A DNA stretch of 27,893 nucleotides from the NCBI GenBank assembly GCA_002390045.1, contig DGSB01000033.1, forward strand, positions 1 through 27,893, read 5' to 3'. Origin of the DNA: Fibrobacter sp. UBA4373 (lineage in GTDB: Bacteria; Fibrobacterota; Fibrobacteria; Fibrobacterales; Fibrobacteraceae). Position 1 is the stretch's first letter. Each line of letters begins with the position of its first letter. A program made the position numbers and the translations under genes. Positions 1-8,313 of the stretch are shown here, piece after piece. Below the pieces are notes generated by a model. That model saw only the letters and a list, made by a program, of their open reading frames with translations. It searched no databases and was not told the origin of the DNA.

Positions 1-684
<684 letters not shown>

Positions 685-714
685 TCGGGTTTTCTCCTTG
701 GTTAGATAACCTAC

Positions 715-750
715 AGGATTTTCCCCTCCTCGAGGGGGGAATCCTTTTTT
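715..750 (+). terminator. Intrinsic terminator after dnaK
   Basis: The arms AGGATTTTCCCC and GGGGGGAATCCT pair over 12 positions (two G-U pairs) around a short loop, and a run of six T follows directly. This is a textbook rho-independent terminator about 30 bases after the dnaK stop. It probably attenuates rather than abolishes transcription into dnaJ. Confidence 0.85.
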
Positions 751-798
751 GTAATTTTTGACAAAAGATTTTAATCTGATTTTTAGAGAGATTTGATC

Positions 799-1938
799 AT
801 GGCAGAGAAAAGAGATTACTACGAAGTCCTGGGCGTTTCAAAAGATGCGAGCGCCGACGACATCAAGCATGCGTACAAAAAGCTCGCCATTAAATATCAC
901 CCGGACAAAAATCCGGGCAATAAAGAAGCAGAAGAAAAATTCAAGGAAGCGGCAGAAGCTTACGAAGTTCTCTCCGACGCGAAGAAGCGCGCGCAGTACG
1001 ACCAGTTCGGCTTTAACATGCCGGGCGCTGGTGGTCCAGGTGCAGGCGGATTCAGCGGCGGATTCAGCAACTTCGAAGATATTTTCAGCCAGTTCGGCGA
1101 TATCTTTGGCGGTGGCTTCGGAGGATTCCATTCTTCTTCACGCGGTCGTCAAGGACCTCCCCGTGGACAGGATCTGCAGATCAAAATCGCTCTTTCTTAT
1201 AAAGAAATTCTCACCGGCACGACAAAGAAAGTCCGCTTAAAACGCTATGCACCTTGTACGGAATGTAACGGCAAGGGCGGTTCCAATGTGAAGGAATGCC
1301 CCACTTGTCATGGTACCGGACGCGTGCGTCGTGTGACACGTTCTTTCTTCCAGATGGTGAGCGAAACGACTTGCCCTGACTGTAACGGTCTCGGTGAAGT
1401 CATCGGCAAACCGTGTTCTGTTTGCCACGGCGAAGGCCGCGTTCTCGAAGAAGAAACCATTTCGATCAAGATTCCTGCGGGCGTTTCGGAAGGTCAATAT
1501 TTGAACCTGCGCAATGAAGGTCACTGCGGTCCACGCGGTGGAGACGCCGGCGATTTGCTCGTCGTCATTGCCGAAAAGAAGGACGACTTTTACACGCGCG
1601 AAGGTGAAGACTTGCATTGCTCGATTGACGTTCCGGTTTACAAGCTCGCCCTCGGCGGTACGGTTCGAATTCCCACACTCGACGGTGGCGAAGTATCGAT
1701 CAAGGTCGCGGCCGGTACGCAGCCGGGTGCCGTATTCCGCTTAAAGGAACAGGGCCTTCCGCCACTAAACAATCGCGGTGGCCGTGGAAACCTTTTTGTC
1801 GAAGTGAGCGCCTCGATTCCGACCGACCTTTCTTCGAAGGAAAAGGACCTTTACAAGCAGCTTGCCGAAATTCGCAAAGACAAGGACAATGCGAAGGACG
1901 AAAGCCTTATTGAAAAAGTAAAGGGGTTTTTCTCGTAA
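799..1938 (+). CDS. dnaJ: Chaperone protein DnaJ (Hsp40)
   Basis: Full-length class I DnaJ, 379 residues. It delivers unfolded clients to DnaK and stimulates its ATPase. Domains in order: J domain with the HPD motif at residues 34-36; Gly/Phe-rich linker at about 70-115; zinc-binding cysteine-rich domain starting at Cys153 with all four repeats (CTECNGKG, CPTCHGTG, CPDCNGLG, CSVCHGEG); and the C-terminal substrate-binding beta domains. The ATG at 799 is chosen over the upstream in-frame TTG at 793 because it gives the normal start MAEKRDYYEVLGV and has AGAGAG eight bases upstream. Gene order dnaK-dnaJ is common. Only 28 bases separate it from the following peptidase gene, so the amidoligase cassette may be co-transcribed with chaperones. 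Confidence 0.97.
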   Translation: MAEKRDYYEVLGVSKDASADDIKHAYKKLAIKYHPDKNPGNKEAEEKFKEAAEAYEVLSDAKKRAQYDQFGFNMPGAGGPGAGGFSGGFSNFEDIFSQFGDIFGGGFGGFHSSSRGRQGPPRGQDLQIKIALSYKEILTGTTKKVRLKRYAPCTECNGKGGSNVKECPTCHGTGRVRRVTRSFFQMVSETTCPDCNGLGEVIGKPCSVCHGEGRVLEEETISIKIPAGVSEGQYLNLRNEGHCGPRGGDAGDLLVVIAEKKDDFYTREGEDLHCSIDVPVYKLALGGTVRIPTLDGGEVSIKVAAGTQPGAVFRLKEQGLPPLNNRGGRGNLFVEVSASIPTDLSSKEKDLYKQLAEIRKDKDNAKDESLIEKVKGFFS

Positions 1939-1966
1939 AAAATTCCCCCTATAATCCGGTAGAATT

Positions 1967-2668
1967 ATGAATATCAAAATTCTTCCCCAACCGGATGACG
2001 TGACGTGCGGGCCCACAAGCCTGCACGCGATCTACCATCACTACGGTTACCACATTTCCCTCTCTCGACTGATCAATGAAATTGAAATGCTCGAGGGAGG
2101 CGGAACCTTGGGTGTTTTTCTTGGGCTCGATGCTCTAAAGCGCGGTTTTGACGCAACAATCCATTCTGTAAACCTGGAGATTTTTGATCCCACGTGGGTC
2201 GACCTGTCTATGGAGGAGCTTGCAGAAAAACTGAAGCTCGAATACGCCGCCAAGCACCGTGCCAAGCTTCGAGTCGCCATCAAAGCCTATCTGCGCTTTA
2301 TCGAAGCCGGCGGAATCGTCAACCTGAAAGACTTTAGACCGGGCCTTTTTGACCGCTATTTCAAAAAAGACATTCCACTGATCGCAGGCGTTTCAACTAC
2401 ATTTTTATATCAGAGCAAACGGGAGTACACGAACTCGGAAAATATGTCCGTCTTCGACGACATCCATGGGGATCCGATGGGTCACTTCATTGTTGTCTAC
2501 GGTGAAAACGAAGAGAAGAAATTTCTTATCGCCGATCCGGACTGCACCAATCCGATTGCCCACGATCACTATTACGCAGTCGAACGAAACCGGCTCGTGC
2601 ATAGTATACTCTTAGGAATTCTCACCTACGACAGCTTGATACTTGCCGTACAACCCAAAAAGAAATGA
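1967..2668 (+). CDS. Papain-fold C39-like peptidase of an amidoligase cassette
   Basis: A 233-residue protein without signal peptide or membrane segment, related to the peptidase C39-like/papain-fold family. The predicted catalytic set is visible: Cys14 in the N-terminal motif DDVTCGPTSLHA, His173 in GDPMGHFIVVYG, and Asp190 in FLIADPD. It lacks the transporter parts of C39 bacteriocin exporters, so it is a stand-alone cytoplasmic cysteine peptidase or amide-transferring enzyme. It overlaps the following ATP-grasp gene by ATGA, and that gene overlaps a GCS2 gene in the same way, so the three products are probably made in stoichiometric amounts. From context I infer that it trims or transfers the peptide made by the two ligases. 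Its substrate is unknown. The RBS upstream of the ATG is weak (GGTAGA). Confidence 0.75.
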   Translation: MNIKILPQPDDVTCGPTSLHAIYHHYGYHISLSRLINEIEMLEGGGTLGVFLGLDALKRGFDATIHSVNLEIFDPTWVDLSMEELAEKLKLEYAAKHRAKLRVAIKAYLRFIEAGGIVNLKDFRPGLFDRYFKKDIPLIAGVSTTFLYQSKREYTNSENMSVFDDIHGDPMGHFIVVYGENEEKKFLIADPDCTNPIAHDHYYAVERNRLVHSILLGILTYDSLILAVQPKKK

Positions 2669-4173
2669 AAAAAATTATCGTAGTCAATAATCCGAAGAAC
2701 TGGAAGTTTCACGTTTCTGAAGTTCAAGTCGTATCCGCAAAGGATTATTTGACAAATACGGAATTCACGAAAATGCGAAATGTGCGCATTTTCAATCTGT
2801 GCAAAGATTACAGCTACCAAAGCAAAGGCTATTACGTTTCGCTGCTTGCCGAAGCCCGCGGTCACAAAGTCATTCCGAATGTGAAAAGCATCCGCGACTT
2901 CAAAGCGCCTGCGGTCGTCAAAAATATTTCTGAAGAAATTGACGATTTAATCCAGAAGAGCCTCCATAAGCTCACCGGTTCCGAATTCACACTTTCGATT
3001 TACTTCGGCCAGAACGTAAGCCCACAATATCTGGAGCTTTCCCAGGAACTTTATCGACAGTTCCAGGCTCCGCTTCTGCGTGCGCATTTCGTCTTTAAGC
3101 AAAAGTGGTTCATCCAGAACATTCGCCCGATCTGCGTCAACGAAATTCCGGATTCCCACTTGGAAATGGTGGACCGTTTTGCAAAGGAATATTTCGACAA
3201 GAACCGTTTTACATCGGTCCACGAAGACGAATACCTTTACGACCTCGCGATCCTTGTGAACCCCGAAGAAAAGGAGCCCCCTTCTAACGCCAAGGCGATT
3301 CAAAAATTTATTGCCGCTGCAGAAAAAACGGGATTCCGCGTCGAGCTTATCACCAAGAAAGATTACCATCGTGTCGGCGAATTTGACGCGCTCTTCATCC
3401 GCGAAACGACGAACGTCAACCACCACACGTATGCATTTGCACGTCGTGCACAGTCCCAAGGAATTGCTGTCATTGACGACCCGGACAGCATTCTCCGCTG
3501 TTCCAACAAGGTCTACCTGCAAGAACTGATGACCGTCGGCAAAATTCCGGCACCGCATACGATTATTGCGCATTCCGAAAACCGGCACGAACTTTCCAAG
3601 CAAATCGGATTTCCGATGATCCTGAAAGCTCCGGATTCGAGTTTTTCGATGGGCGTCGTCAAAGTCAAAGACGAAAAAGAGCTCCAAGAAAATCTCGACA
3701 AGATGTTCGAAAGCAGCGATCTGATCATTGCGCAGGAATTCACCCCGACGAAATTCGACTGGCGAATCGGGATTCTCGACGGACGGCCTTTTTATGCCTG
3801 CCGTTATTACATGGCCAAGGATCACTGGCAAATTTACAACTGGAATTCCAAGAACAAAGACGACATCTGCGGTCTGTATGATTCGGTACCGCTAGACGAC
3901 GTTCCGCATGGCATCATCAAGGCGGCTCTCCGCGTAGCATCCCTTATCGGTAATGGACTTTACGGAGTCGACCTGAAAGAAGTCAACGGGAAACCGATGG
4001 TCATCGAAGTCAATGACAACCCGAGCATCGATGACGGCATCGAAGACCAGATTGGCGGAGAAAAGGTCTATTTAACCATCATGCATTCCTTACGCCGCCG
4101 CATCGAAGAACGCATGAACACAGCACAGCAGCATTTACTGCAACACCACGGAATCGATTCTTACATCTTATGA
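2665..4173 (+). CDS. RimK-like ATP-grasp ligase with RLAN-type N-terminal domain
   Basis: A 502-residue cytoplasmic ligase. The C-terminal half (about residues 280-490) is an ATP-grasp domain of the RimK/glutathione-synthetase type: the nucleotide-binding lysine region in FPMILKAPDSSFSMGVVKV, a core segment FDWRIGILDGRPFYACRYYM, and the metal-binding motif EVNDNPS with Glu448 and Asn450. The N-terminal 270 residues resemble the RLAN (RimK-like ATP-grasp N-terminal) region, whose role is unknown. Such enzymes activate a carboxylate as acyl phosphate and join it to an amine, forming peptide or isopeptide bonds. The gene is bracketed by ATGA overlaps with the C39-like peptidase and the GCS2-type ligase, which supports a joint pathway. 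True RimK adds glutamate to ribosomal protein S6, but this larger architecture with its partners argues for another substrate. Confidence 0.82.
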   Translation: MKKIIVVNNPKNWKFHVSEVQVVSAKDYLTNTEFTKMRNVRIFNLCKDYSYQSKGYYVSLLAEARGHKVIPNVKSIRDFKAPAVVKNISEEIDDLIQKSLHKLTGSEFTLSIYFGQNVSPQYLELSQELYRQFQAPLLRAHFVFKQKWFIQNIRPICVNEIPDSHLEMVDRFAKEYFDKNRFTSVHEDEYLYDLAILVNPEEKEPPSNAKAIQKFIAAAEKTGFRVELITKKDYHRVGEFDALFIRETTNVNHHTYAFARRAQSQGIAVIDDPDSILRCSNKVYLQELMTVGKIPAPHTIIAHSENRHELSKQIGFPMILKAPDSSFSMGVVKVKDEKELQENLDKMFESSDLIIAQEFTPTKFDWRIGILDGRPFYACRYYMAKDHWQIYNWNSKNKDDICGLYDSVPLDDVPHGIIKAALRVASLIGNGLYGVDLKEVNGKPMVIEVNDNPSIDDGIEDQIGGEKVYLTIMHSLRRRIEERMNTAQQHLLQHHGIDSYIL

Positions 4174-5402
4174 GCAATTCATCTTGGCACCTCTTCGATC
4201 GCTTCGGGCTTGAGCTCGAATACATGATCGTTTCAAAAAAAACAGGAAAGGTTCTTCCCCGAGTCGATGCGGTTCTCGGCAAGGATGAAAACGGAGAGAA
4301 TCTTTCCGACGTGGAACACGGCGACGTTGGCCTTTCGAACGAACTCGTTTCCCATGTTCTTGAATTCAAATGTGCAGAACCTGCAAAAAGCTTTGAAGGC
4401 TGGAGCGAACGTTTCCACAAGGAAATCCTCGCCGCCAACCAAAAGCTTTCCGCCCTCGACGCCGAACTTTTGCCGACAGCCGCACATCCCTTCATGGATC
4501 CGATGACGGAAACCAAGCTTTGGCCGTACGACTGTAACGAAATTTACGAAGCGTACAATCGTATCTTTGACTGCCGCGGTCACGGTTGGGCAAACTTGCA
4601 GTCCACCCATTTGAACATTTCATTCTCTGGCGATGCGGAATTCGGGACCTTGCACGCAGCCATCCGACTGCTCTTGCCTCTGATTCCGGCTTTTGCCGCT
4701 TCAAGCCCTTATTTGGATGGTCGTTATACGGGTTACAAGGATGCCCGTATCGAAACGTACCGTCACAATCAAGAAAAAATTCCGAGCATTACAGGCAAAG
4801 TCATTCCGGAAGCGGTCTATACCGAAGCGGATTACAACGAAAAGATTTTTGAAGTTGTGAAGCGGGATATTGCACCGTACGATACAGATCATCTCTTGAA
4901 CCACTTCTTCTTGAATAGCCGCGGAGCCATTGCACGCTTTGACCGCGGAGCCGTAGAAATCCGACTGGTAGATATTCAGGAATGCCCGAAGGCGGATGTT
5001 GCGCTTGCGGAATTCGAAATGGCGATTTTGAAAGGACTGGCGAAAGGAACCTTTGCCCCTCTCGAAAAGCAAAAGGCTTTTGACACGGATCGTCTGGTAA
5101 AGATTCTCTTTGCTACCGTCAAGGACGCAGAAGAAGCCCTGATTCAGGATTCCGAATATCTGAAGATTTTTGGCATCGAAGCTTCCAAAATGTGCGCAAA
5201 GGATTTATTAAAGTCCATCCTTGAAAAGGTCCGTTCAGACATTTCCGCAGAATCTCTGAACGTGCTGCAAAAGCTGTTGGACCGCGGGACGCTCGCGACC
5301 GTGCTCGTCAAAAAGCTCGGCGAAAAGCCGAGTCACGAAGCCTTTATGCAAGAGTACAAAAAACTCGCCCGATCGCTCGCGACAAACACGCTTTACGAGT
5401 AA
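4170..5402 (+). CDS. Glutamate-cysteine ligase type 2 (GCS2)-like amidoligase
   Basis: A 410-residue member of the glutamine-synthetase-fold carboxylate-amine ligases. The N-terminal metal/ATP motif GLELEYM (Glu15, Glu17), a conserved HLN segment (STHLNISF) and the C-terminal NSRGAIARFDRGAVEIRL block with substrate-contacting arginines are all visible. GCS2 enzymes condense a glutamate-type carboxylate with an amine, as in gamma-glutamylcysteine formation. No glutathione synthetase gene of the standard kind accompanies it, and the partner ATP-grasp enzyme is RimK-like, so the product is more likely an unusual gamma-glutamyl or peptide compound than glutathione. The start overlaps the ATP-grasp gene by ATGA. 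Its stop codon touches the stop codon of the convergent thiE with no base between. Confidence 0.8.
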   Translation: MSNSSWHLFDRFGLELEYMIVSKKTGKVLPRVDAVLGKDENGENLSDVEHGDVGLSNELVSHVLEFKCAEPAKSFEGWSERFHKEILAANQKLSALDAELLPTAAHPFMDPMTETKLWPYDCNEIYEAYNRIFDCRGHGWANLQSTHLNISFSGDAEFGTLHAAIRLLLPLIPAFAASSPYLDGRYTGYKDARIETYRHNQEKIPSITGKVIPEAVYTEADYNEKIFEVVKRDIAPYDTDHLLNHFFLNSRGAIARFDRGAVEIRLVDIQECPKADVALAEFEMAILKGLAKGTFAPLEKQKAFDTDRLVKILFATVKDAEEALIQDSEYLKIFGIEASKMCAKDLLKSILEKVRSDISAESLNVLQKLLDRGTLATVLVKKLGEKPSHEAFMQEYKKLARSLATNTLYE

Positions 5403-6029
5403 TTACAGCGCAAGGAACGCAGCCTTGAGTTCTCGAGCAGCCACTTCCGGGTCGGCTGCTTTTTGTATGGCAGAGACCGCGCAAATGCCCGAAATGCCAG
5501 ATCCTTGCAATACCTGAATGTTATCCTTGTTCAGCCCACCGATTGCATTCACGTTGATCGGAACCGCTTTTACGATTTCCTTCAGCGTATCCACACTTGT
5601 AAGGATCGTCACGACCTTGGTCGTCGTCGGATAAATCGCACCGACTCCAAGGTAATCGGCCCCGGCCTGGTAAGCTTCCAAAGCCTGCGGAACCGTCTTT
5701 GTCGTCGCCCCAACAATCTTATTCGGGCCCATCAACTTTCGAGCGATTGCAACAGGCATATCCGACTGTCCCACGTGAACACCTTCCGCATCGATTGCCA
5801 AAGCCACATCGATACGGTCATCGATAATCAGCGGAATGCCATAGCGTTTTGTAATCGCATGGACCTTTTCTGCCAACTGCAAATATTCCCGAGTGGAAGA
5901 CTTTTTTTCGCGGAGCTGAATAATGGAAACACCGCCCTTGCAAGCCGCCTCCACCGAAGGCAAAAAACGATCTTCCGGCACCACAGTGCTGTCGGTCACA
6001 AAATAGAGGGTCGTATCCAGATTTTTCAT
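5403..6029 (-). CDS. thiE: Thiamine-phosphate synthase ThiE
   Basis: A 208-residue TIM-barrel enzyme that joins hydroxymethylpyrimidine diphosphate and the thiazole phosphate to give thiamin monophosphate. Visible family motifs are IQLREKK near residue 37, the diphosphate-binding HVGQSDMP, the VGAIYPTTTK loop, and the C-terminal phosphate-binding INVNAIGG with SGICAVSAI. Length is normal for ThiE. It lies downstream of thiSFGH on the same strand but is separated by a pilin gene on the opposite strand, so it needs its own promoter. I see no TPP riboswitch in front of it. The only nearby ribosome-binding sequence is a weak CCGGA. The gene ends back to back with the GCS2-like gene. Confidence 0.95.
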   Translation of the reverse strand: MKNLDTTLYFVTDSTVVPEDRFLPSVEAACKGGVSIIQLREKKSSTREYLQLAEKVHAITKRYGIPLIIDDRIDVALAIDAEGVHVGQSDMPVAIARKLMGPNKIVGATTKTVPQALEAYQAGADYLGVGAIYPTTTKVVTILTSVDTLKEIVKAVPINVNAIGGLNKDNIQVLQGSGISGICAVSAIQKAADPEVAARELKAAFLAL

Positions 6030-6183
6030 ATCCGGAAATTTAGCAAATTACATCTTCATTCGTTCGCAGCGGGAAATTGCAAAATTTGCCAAAATACAGC
6101 CTTAAAAATGGCAATGTCTTAAATTTTTTTTTCAAATCCAACTTTTAGTTTTAAATTTTATACAAGACAGGGGAAACTCCATC
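6030..6183. promoter_or_regulatory. Divergent intergenic region between thiE and the pilin gene
   Basis: A 154-base AT-rich spacer that must contain the promoters of thiE (-) and the pilin gene (+). On the plus strand a TATACA box at 6159-6164 could be the pilin -10 element, but no good -35 is seen; AGGGGA at 6169-6174 is the pilin ribosome-binding site. An odd palindrome GCAAAATTTGC at 6079-6089 could be an operator. No riboswitch-like sequence is seen. Confidence 0.4.
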
Positions 6184-6933
6184 ATGAAAAGTTCTTTACA
6201 TTCCGGTTTTACTTTGATTGAACTTATGGTCACCATCTCGATCATCGGTATCCTTTCTACAATCGCCACGCCTCTGATGTTTGAGCAGGTGGAAAGAACA
6301 CGACAAAAACTCGACTTGGTGAAGCTCTTTTATCTTCGCGACGCCTTGAACAAGGCTCTTGTCGAAGACGAGAACGCTCTATACAGTTCAGACTATATCA
6401 CAAATGATGATATCAAGAACAAGGTCACAACCGCTCTCACGAGAGACAAGGGTCTTGTCCTGTTCGTCTTTGCCGGGCAACAAGGCTCTCGCACCGGAAA
6501 TATCCAGGGTACAGGCGGAAATATCGAAAGCGACGAAACATTCTGCAGACTGATCGGCAATAGCTCGGGAGGCGTCTGGATCAACGCACTCAAGGAAGGC
6601 GGATTCGAAGGCGTTGCGGATATTGTCGCCTACAGAACCCATGGTATGAACAAGGATTATCTCAAAAGTTCTTTTAACGTGGGTAAATACGGCAGTTGGG
6701 CAACGACTTATCTAAACTCACCTATTTTCCTCAGTCGAGCCCTGACCCAAGCCACCCACCCAAACCAAAAGGGAGAAAACTACTACGGAGTTTCTTTCCA
6801 ATACACCAACAAGAATCCGGAGAGCCGTTCGGTAGAAGTTTTCATCATCGAGTCCGGTGGCAATTACAAAAATTCTTATAGGACGAGCAACGGACTCTGC
6901 TTCTCCACTTACGGAGATGCAGGCTGTAAGTAA
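6184..6933 (+). CDS. Type IV pilin / pseudopilin with N-terminal methylation motif
   Basis: A 249-residue prepilin. The leader is eight residues (MKSSLHSG), cut after Gly by prepilin peptidase, and the mature protein starts FTLIELMVTISIIGIL with the essential Glu at position 5, followed by the hydrophobic assembly helix. The rest is a soluble domain without a recognised enzymatic motif; its two C-terminal cysteines (LCFSTYGDAGC) could form a disulfide loop as in many pilins. It is exported and assembled into a pilus or pseudopilus in the envelope. In fibre-degrading bacteria such pilins are linked to attachment to plant fibre, but that is an inference here. It stands alone, with no other pilus gene in the window, facing both thi flanks. 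Confidence 0.85.
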   Translation: MKSSLHSGFTLIELMVTISIIGILSTIATPLMFEQVERTRQKLDLVKLFYLRDALNKALVEDENALYSSDYITNDDIKNKVTTALTRDKGLVLFVFAGQQGSRTGNIQGTGGNIESDETFCRLIGNSSGGVWINALKEGGFEGVADIVAYRTHGMNKDYLKSSFNVGKYGSWATTYLNSPIFLSRALTQATHPNQKGENYYGVSFQYTNKNPESRSVEVFIIESGGNYKNSYRTSNGLCFSTYGDAGCK

Positions 6934-6940
6934 AGCGTTT

Positions 6941-6966
6941 AACGATTACACGTAAAGGTAATCGTT
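6941..6966. other. Nine-base inverted repeat at the pilin/thiH convergent junction
   Basis: AACGATTAC and GTAATCGTT are perfect inverted repeats separated by eight bases, lying across the last codons and the stop of thiH just after the pilin stop. The position between convergent genes fits a bidirectional termination or mRNA-end hairpin, but neither side has a T-run, so it is not a standard intrinsic terminator. Confidence 0.4.
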
Positions 6967-8292
6967 CAATACAGGCTGGAGACCTTCTCCACTCATATCC
7001 TTGTACATGGAGTTAAAGCTTCGAGTATCGTTGATTTCGAACTGTTCGTCGCCTTCCCCATCATCAGCCGTTTCTGTTGGAACGGCTTCGCCTTTTAGGG
7101 CTGCCGCCTTCGCGGCATTTTCTTCGGTTGTACGCGGATTACAGGAATCCTTCTTGTACTTGCTTTCGTGGTCGCCGATGCCCGTGGATACACCTGCCGA
7201 AATTTTCGTGGCGCAAATTTTTACGATGCCGTTACGGAACTCCTTGCTTTCGCGGCTTGAAACGGTAATACCCACAAAAGGCATGAAGATTCGGTAAGCG
7301 CACAGCACCTGACAAAGTTCTTTTTCGTGAACATCGAGCGGATTGATTTTGTCGTTGTTCACGATCGGGCGAAGTCGAGGGCAAGAAAGGCTCATTTCCG
7401 CATGCGGATATTTTTTTTGCAGGTAGTAAACATGCAGCGCGCTCGCTAGAGCATCTTTTCTAAAGTCAGAAAGCCCTAGCAACGCAGAAAATCCGCAACC
7501 TCGCATTCCGCCCAGAAGCGCTCGTTCCTGAGAATCAAAGCGGTAGGGATAGACCCGCTTATGCCCCTGCAAATGCAGTTGTTCATAGCGAACCTTGTCA
7601 TACGTTTCCTGAAAAACCGTCACATAGTCCACACCGCATTCATGCAGGTAGCGGTATTCATCCGTATTCATCGGGTAAACTTCGATGCCGACGAGCTTGA
7701 AGTATTGATGGGCGAGCTTGCAAGCTTCACCGATATATTCGACGCTGCTTTTGGAACGGCTTTCGCCCGTAAGCAAAAGAATTTCTTCCATGCCGCTATC
7801 CGCAATCACCTTCATTTCATGCTCCACCTGTTCCAAGGAGAGCTGAACTCGTTTAATGTGATTGTAGCAGTTGAAGCCGCAATAGATGCAATAATTTTCG
7901 CAGTAATTCGCAATGTAGAGCGGTGTAAAAAAGTAGACGTTATTGCCAAAGTGCTTGCTCGTTTCAAGCTTCGCCTTTTGTGCCATCTGTTCAAGATAAG
8001 GCGCCGCCGCCGGAGACAGCAACGCCTTAAAATCCTCGATGGAACAAGTATCGTGCTCGAGAGCGCGACGGACATCGGCCCCTGAATACTTGGAATAATC
8101 ATATGCATCGACATGCCCCATGACCCGCCCGTAGATATCGGACTTGAGAATTTCCATTCCCTTCATATATTGCATAAAGTCGGAACGGAAACTCGGATCG
8201 TTTTCCAAGCGATGCTTGCGTTCGAGAGCCTCCGGGGAAAGAGCCTCGGAATCGATCAAAAAACGTTCGTCATGATATTTGTTGTCTTGCAT
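6946..8292 (-). CDS. thiH: 2-iminoacetate synthase ThiH (radical SAM)
   Basis: Radical S-adenosylmethionine enzyme that cleaves tyrosine to dehydroglycine (2-iminoacetate), used by ThiG for the thiazole ring. The [4Fe-4S] cluster motif is visible as CENYCIYCGF (CxxxCxxC) at about residues 134-143, preceded by NVYFFTPLYIANY, which is typical of ThiH. At 448 residues it is longer than E. coli ThiH (about 377). The extra length lies in the N-terminus and in an acidic, Ala/Glu-rich insert near residues 395-422 (around TADDGEGDEQFE), just before the conserved C-terminal DTRSF segment. It follows thiG after 20 bases in the TPP-riboswitch-controlled operon. Use of ThiH rather than the oxygen-dependent glycine oxidase ThiO fits an anaerobe. 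Confidence 0.95.
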   Translation of the reverse strand: MQDNKYHDERFLIDSEALSPEALERKHRLENDPSFRSDFMQYMKGMEILKSDIYGRVMGHVDAYDYSKYSGADVRRALEHDTCSIEDFKALLSPAAAPYLEQMAQKAKLETSKHFGNNVYFFTPLYIANYCENYCIYCGFNCYNHIKRVQLSLEQVEHEMKVIADSGMEEILLLTGESRSKSSVEYIGEACKLAHQYFKLVGIEVYPMNTDEYRYLHECGVDYVTVFQETYDKVRYEQLHLQGHKRVYPYRFDSQERALLGGMRGCGFSALLGLSDFRKDALASALHVYYLQKKYPHAEMSLSCPRLRPIVNNDKINPLDVHEKELCQVLCAYRIFMPFVGITVSSRESKEFRNGIVKICATKISAGVSTGIGDHESKYKKDSCNPRTTEENAAKAAALKGEAVPTETADDGEGDEQFEINDTRSFNSMYKDMSGEGLQPVLNDYLYV

Positions 8293-8313
8293 AGTCTACT
8301 TCTTTTTTGAAAA

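Noticed and set aside
757..790. Perfect TTGACA (758-763) upstream of dnaJ as a promoter
   Set aside because: The only -10 candidate at normal spacing (TTTTAG at 781-786) is poor and would start the mRNA at about 793, cutting off the AGAGAG ribosome site. A promoter may exist here, but these elements do not fit it.
2947..3831. A 294-codon open frame on the minus strand inside the ATP-grasp gene
   Set aside because: It mirrors the codon pattern of the real gene and has no ribosome site, no family motif and a composition unlike a protein; the plus-strand ATP-grasp motifs are unmistakable.
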